Source of the DNA: Polytrichum commune
Taxonomy: Eukaryota; Streptophyta; Polytrichopsida; Polytrichales; Polytrichaceae
Direction: 5' to 3'
Assembly: GCA_950295325.1 (NCBI GenBank)
Contig: OX485804.1
Coordinates: 10,666,001 to 10,730,000, forward strand
Length of the DNA: 64,000 bases
This document shows, in pieces, positions 59,773 to 64,000 of this stretch. Made by a program: the position numbers and the translations under genes. Numbering within the stretch: position 1 is the first letter of the stretch; each line of letters begins with the position of its first letter. Below the pieces are notes generated by a model. The model was not told where the DNA came from. It did not search any database and was given only the letters and a program-made list of their open reading frames with translations.

Positions 59773-61239
59773 ATGACTGGGAAGAGGACACGGGCATTGA
59801 CACGCACAGCGAGCGTGTCACAGCTAAGCTCGGGAGCGTTCTCGCAGGAGTTTTCTCCATTGCTGGAGAATCCAAAGGAGAAGCTCAAGCCAACCACCAT
59901 TGGTAACAGGGAACAAGCTTTCTGTGCACCCCGCGTGGTGATCGGCTTCGAACCCAAACCTGCTACCTGTGACCGTGCGTTATGCACGAAATCGGCTCCT
60001 TCGTCACCGTGCTATTACCAGGAGAAGGCAGCCTCGCCTCGCAGCGGGCTCAACAGCTTGTTGTCACGGCAGCAGCGGGGAATGGGGGCTGGGAGTGTGA
60101 ACGGGAGCAAGAAGGCAAGCGAAGGCGTGGGGCTTGGTATTGTATTGCATGGAACTGGAACTACTGCCACTACAGCACCGACGCCACATCCTGATGATGT
60201 TGTGTCTGCGGTTGAGGATGTCAAAATCAATATATTGGAAAGAGAGAATTATCATCACCATCATCATCTTCAGCAGGGCGGTGACCACACTATTGTTCCT
60301 GTTCGTGAGGACATCATTACCACTAGCCCCCAAAGATCGAGGTTTACCGTCAGTCAGCAAACTCCTCCGCCTCGCAGACATAGCCATCCGATCCCTATCT
60401 TGGCTGCAGGCTCCAGCTATGTGCAACCCAGTGGTGATGACGTTGTTGAAGTTTTACAACCAGTGCAAGGATCGCAGCTTCCTCAACAGCCAGTTGTAGT
60501 ACGTCCTCCGATTGGTTGGATGGAGAGGGAGGATCTCATGGTAGACAGGCATGACACATTCTTACTTGCACCTTCACCAGTGAGGAGCGGCCACATGGGT
60601 GGAGGAGAAAATCATCGTAACAACAGCGCTGCTTTGCAAACTGCACTTACTGCGGCCGTGCACTTCCTCGATGAATGCTCTTTCTGTAAGCGTCACCTTG
60701 CGGAAGGAAAGGACATCTTCATGTACAGGTATCGGCTCCCATCCCATCCTCATGCTTTCTTAAGATGATACGATGAAGGGACCAAAGAGTCTCTTAAGAT
60801 CCGTTTTAAAGACATCATGCTGTGGTGGTGGCACGTAGGAAATGGATCCGTACATGAGTATAGCCTTGTTGCATCGATTTTGTTGCCTTCATGTTCTGTT
60901 TTGCATAATTTCTTTCAGCAAGTGGTTGTTAGGTGAATTTGGTTTTTGCGTCTGAAGGTTTCAGTTGCGGAAATTGCTGCTGTGGATGGATGGGAACTTG
61001 GGTTTACGAAGTGTATGGAATTTGAAAAGAGTTCGGTATGTTTGACTGATGGGATGTACTGGTACTTGGTTTGGCTGTTCAGGGGAGATAAAGCTTTCTG
61101 CAGCCCGGAGTGCAGGTCTAAGCAAATCACGCTGGATGAGCGTAGCAGGAACTGTTCTTCTGCGGCGCTAAAGACGGGGGGAGGTGCACCATCTCGCCGT
61201 TCTCGGGTCTCTGCAGCATCATCTGCCGCAGCTGCATAA
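59773..61239 (+). CDS. FCS-like zinc finger (FLZ, DUF581) protein, two exons
   Basis: The coding sequence joins 59773-60728 and 61083-61239 and gives 370 residues. The FLZ domain spans about residues 298-338: FLDECSFCKRHLAEGKDIFM, then YRGDKAFCSPECRSKQITLDE split by the intron at Arg319. Zinc ligands are Cys302, Cys305, Cys325 and Cys329. The N-terminal part is long and looks disordered, with a basic start (GKRTRALTRTAS), a GVGLGIVL segment at 118-125 of a type seen in other FLZ proteins, a His5 run at 161-165 and Pro/Gln-rich stretches. The C-terminus is Ser/Ala-rich. Known FLZ proteins bind the catalytic subunits of SnRK1 kinase and act as adaptors in energy and stress signalling; a like role is inferred. 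The first in-frame ATG is used. A donor AG|GTATCG and an acceptor TTCAG|GG fit. No neighbouring gene lies in the window. Confidence 0.9.
60729..61082 (+). other. Intron inside the FLZ domain, 354 nt, phase 2
   Basis: It begins GTATCGGCTC and ends GGTTTGGCTGTTCAG. Splicing restores FMYRGDKAFC, the FLZ signature. If retained, the frame reads YRLPSHPHAFLR and stops at 60766-60768, leaving a 331-residue protein with only the first cysteine pair. Confidence 0.88.
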
Positions 61240-62567
61240 GAAGACCCTCAATTTTGCTGCATGTCCGCCATTTGGAAAACACATCAAAAGCCATCACGGA
61301 TGTACTAGAGGATACTTTTTTCTTAAAGTATGTACAGTGGAAATCATCATCATCATCAAGAGGCTTCATCTGCCGGGGTTTGTAATGTACGCATCATCTT
61401 TTTAGGAGGAGGTGAAGGAGGAGCAAGACGGCGACGACGACGACTATATAATGTAGAGGCGGAGACCAATTTTTTGTGCTAATGGAGGAGTCGAAAAAAT
61501 TAAAAAAGTGTACAATGACACTGTAGATAGGGAGGGGGTTAGATGATTTCTTCTCATCAGCTGCCAAGGGCTTGTGAAAGAGGAAAAAGCAGTTTTGTAC
61601 AGTCACCATTTGCTCCTGCATCCATGACATGCCATCTCCAGCAGCAGCTGCGGAGAGGCGTCAGGAAGGTTTCTCGAGGGCTGGCTTCTTGAAGACTGTT
61701 TATTGGGAATCAGTCATGCAGTTTGTCTTCGAGGAAACAATAAGGGCGTACGTACATGTCCTTTGAGGGTTGTAGCAGGCACCGATAGTTTAAAATGGAT
61801 GAGGGAGAGCTGATTGTAGCTAGCGATGATACACATGATGGCTTTTGTTGTCAACATGCATTGAAAATGCAAGTAATTTGATCATTTTACTTGTCTGTCA
61901 GCGTCAGTCGAGATCTCCTTTGTAGCTCGGTTCATACGCAAGCTCCTGTTTTTCAAGGAGATCTCCAACACCTGACATGGAGAGCGAGAGAGAGAGGGAG
62001 AGGGAGAGAGAGAGAGCTTGTAGGATTTTAGCGACTCACATGCAAGTCTTTGTAGGAAGACCCGTGATATTCATGGAAACAGGGTGATCTGTTTTCGGGG
62101 TTGTGATACGTCACCCCACTATCTGTGTGAATAACGTAACTCTTCTTATGAGAGTATTTCCATGCCTCAGAAGTATCTATTGCATGCGAATTGATTGTTT
62201 CCGAAGTAAGAAGAAACATTGAAACCGATCTACTCCCTTGCACTTCCTTCTCTTTGATGCTCTCTACGTCTATTGTACCTCCATCACTATTTTGCAGTCA
62301 TATGAAACTGAAAACACATGGATGATTGGAATCATTAGTGTGTCACAATGTATTCATGTACTACTCTGCAGGACACACAAACTTCTAATGAAAGCTGTGG
62401 GCTATTCCTGAATTGCGAATCAGAGGGCTTGACGTCCTCAAGGAGGCAATGAGATGAGTTTAGGGGTCCTTGATGCGAAAGCTGTGACCAATGGTAAGGA
62501 AAGATGCTCTGCAGCTACTTTGTTTATAGTTTTGTTGACTTTGCAGGGTTTCTATCTATGACAACTC
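61240..62567 (+). other. FLZ 3' untranslated region and downstream spacer
   Basis: No frame of interest follows the TAA at 61237-61239. The first few hundred bases (with GAC/GAG-rich patches around 61405-61445) are probably 3' UTR. Its end cannot be fixed by eye: no perfect AATAAA occurs close by (AATAAG at about 61738). A GA-rich patch lies at 61981-62016. Confidence 0.4.
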
Positions 62568-64000
62568 TTGGGCGACCCACAAAAGGCCAGAATCTGTAAC
62601 TCCAGTTTTAGCTCAGGATCTTCACTTTGGAAAGTTTACAAGCATAATAACATACACCTGGGCTGGAACAATCACGGAGTGTTGGGTTGTGATGTCTTTG
62701 TTGAATTCATTGATGATTTGATTGATTTGAAAGTAAATAGAGAGTTAGAAATAGGTGTAAGATGATGCAGAAGGTGATCCTTGTAAATACTTTCTGGGTA
62801 ATCTTTGATATTAGAGGTAAAAAACTTCAGGATTAGCCCTGGCTCCGGCATCTTGCACTTTATAAATGTTATGGCTGTAATTGTAATAAACTGGGATGGA
62901 ACAAATATGGAGGGGTTGTAGGGGTGTGATGATGTTTATTTGTTGTGAATTCATCTATGACTTGATTGATTCGAAAGTAAAGCGTGCACTGCATGGAGAG
63001 TGATGGAAAGCCTACGATGATGAATAAGAAGATCCTTGTAAATATTTGCTGGTTGTCTGCCAGAAGAGGTCAGAATCTGTAACTCGCAGGTTTAGCCCAG
63101 CATCTTCACTTCATGAGTGTTACGTCTGTAATAGTAATAAACTAGGATTGAACAATCACGGAAGAGGTGTTGGGTTGTGATGGCGAAAGTAATGTATGTG
63201 CTGCATTGAGAGATGGACTCAGGCGTTTTTTTTAATTCATCTTGGCGTTGGCCGGGTTGGCCTTCTGTCTCAACAAAAAAGGAAAAAAAGGAAAAGAAAA
63301 AAGAGGGATGGAATCAGGCGCACGATGACATATAAGATGATTGATCCTTGTACATAAATTGGAACTCCCAGTTTTTTAGCCCCTTCAAGCATATGAGCCC
63401 TGCAAATTTACTGCTGCGGTAAAAGTGTATATTCTTCTAGTGATGCATGACAATTGCTGCGGACTCCTATATATGCTGGCAGTGGGCCCAACTCCTTCCA
63501 GTACTTTGGAAAAGTTATGACTGTTCTAAAAAATAAAATGGGATGGAATAATTACAGAGGGTGTTGGGTGGTGACGATGTTTGTTGTGGATTTATCTATG
63601 GTTTGATTGATTTGAAAGTAAAGATTGTGCCGCATTGAGACTTGAGAGTGATGGAGTTAGGCGTACGACGTCTGTCTGTCGTACAAGATGGGATCCTTGT
63701 AATAATTTGGAACTCCCAGTTTTAGCCCAGCATCGTCACTTTGGAAAAGTTACGACTGCAACGAAAAGGAAAAGAAAAAGGGATGGAACAATCACGGAGG
63801 GTGTCGGGTTGTGATGGCGACGGTTGTTGCACATTCATCTCCTTGATCGATGTGAAAGTAAGAGTGCGCCCCTCATCTAGAGTGATGGAATTAGGCTTAC
63901 GACGACATGTAAGACGACTACTCCTTGTAAATAATCGGAAACTCGCATTTCTAGCCAGCACCTTCACTTTGGAAATGCCGTGACTGTACTATTAAAAAGA
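62568..64000. repeat. Degenerate tandem array, units of about 230-350 bp, running off the window
   Basis: The words GATCCTTGTAAATA, CTCCCAGTTTTAGCCCAGCA, TCTTCACTTTGGAAAAGTTA, GGGATGGAACAATCACGGAG, GTGTTGGGTTGTGATG, GATTTGATTGATTTGAAAGT and GAGAGTGATGGAATTAGGCG recur in this order about five to six times. The CCTTGTAAAT anchors are at about 62780, 63034, 63347, 63695 and 63924. Spacing varies from insertions, including an A-rich insert with CTTCTGTCTCAA at 63250-63305. No coding. Confidence 0.85.

Noticed and set aside
59303-59875. 190-codon minus-strand frame opposite the FLZ leader
   Set aside because: Low-complexity Asn/Ser/Thr runs come from the TTA and TG repeats. It overlaps the FLZ coding start on the other strand.

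Overview
The window looks like nuclear DNA of a land plant, and probably one with a large, repeat-rich genome. Only one intact protein gene is visible: an FCS-like zinc finger (FLZ, formerly DUF581) gene, a plant-specific family, at 59773-61239 near the right end. It is split by one intron inside the zinc finger and sits in a GC-rich, pyrimidine-rich local context that contrasts with the AT-rich rest. The species cannot be named from sequence alone. The gene-poor left side and the ages of the repeats would fit a large-genome plant, but that is inference.

Positions 1 to about 58.5 kb hold no supportable intact gene. They are a mosaic of degraded and nested mobile elements: (a) four fragments of one LINE family, recognised by a shared C-terminal zf-RVT-like region; one (51498-52586) has a 14-bp target-site duplication, and one (33510-34066) has the 5'-inversion layout expected of twin priming, flanked by a duplicated target; (b) a tRNA-promoter-bearing SINE-like repeat, single at 34344-34551 and as a head-to-head pair in the 7465-8408 foldback; (c) a family of non-autonomous elements that insert at TA and end in CAC...TTAGTGTCAC (at least eight copies); (d) PIF/Harbinger-like elements with TAA/TTA target sites (about 500 bp, 1.2 kb and 2.5 kb forms); (e) a pogo/Emigrant-like element at 27789-28393 that keeps the C-terminus of a transposase; (f) a MITE-like family whose ends run into GA/CT microsatellite; (g) several perfect or near-perfect hairpins, homopolymer G/C tracts and long dinucleotide repeats.

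From about 58.8 kb onward the character changes. There is a GC-rich promoter-proximal zone, a CT-rich leader with several short upstream ORFs, the FLZ gene, a roughly 1.3-kb downstream region and then a degenerate tandem array (62568-64000) that runs off the window. The FLZ protein would be expected to act as a small zinc-finger adaptor for SnRK1 kinase signalling. Nothing else in the window encodes a partner for it. I saw no CRISPR, operon, prokaryotic gene or complete tRNA/rRNA gene.
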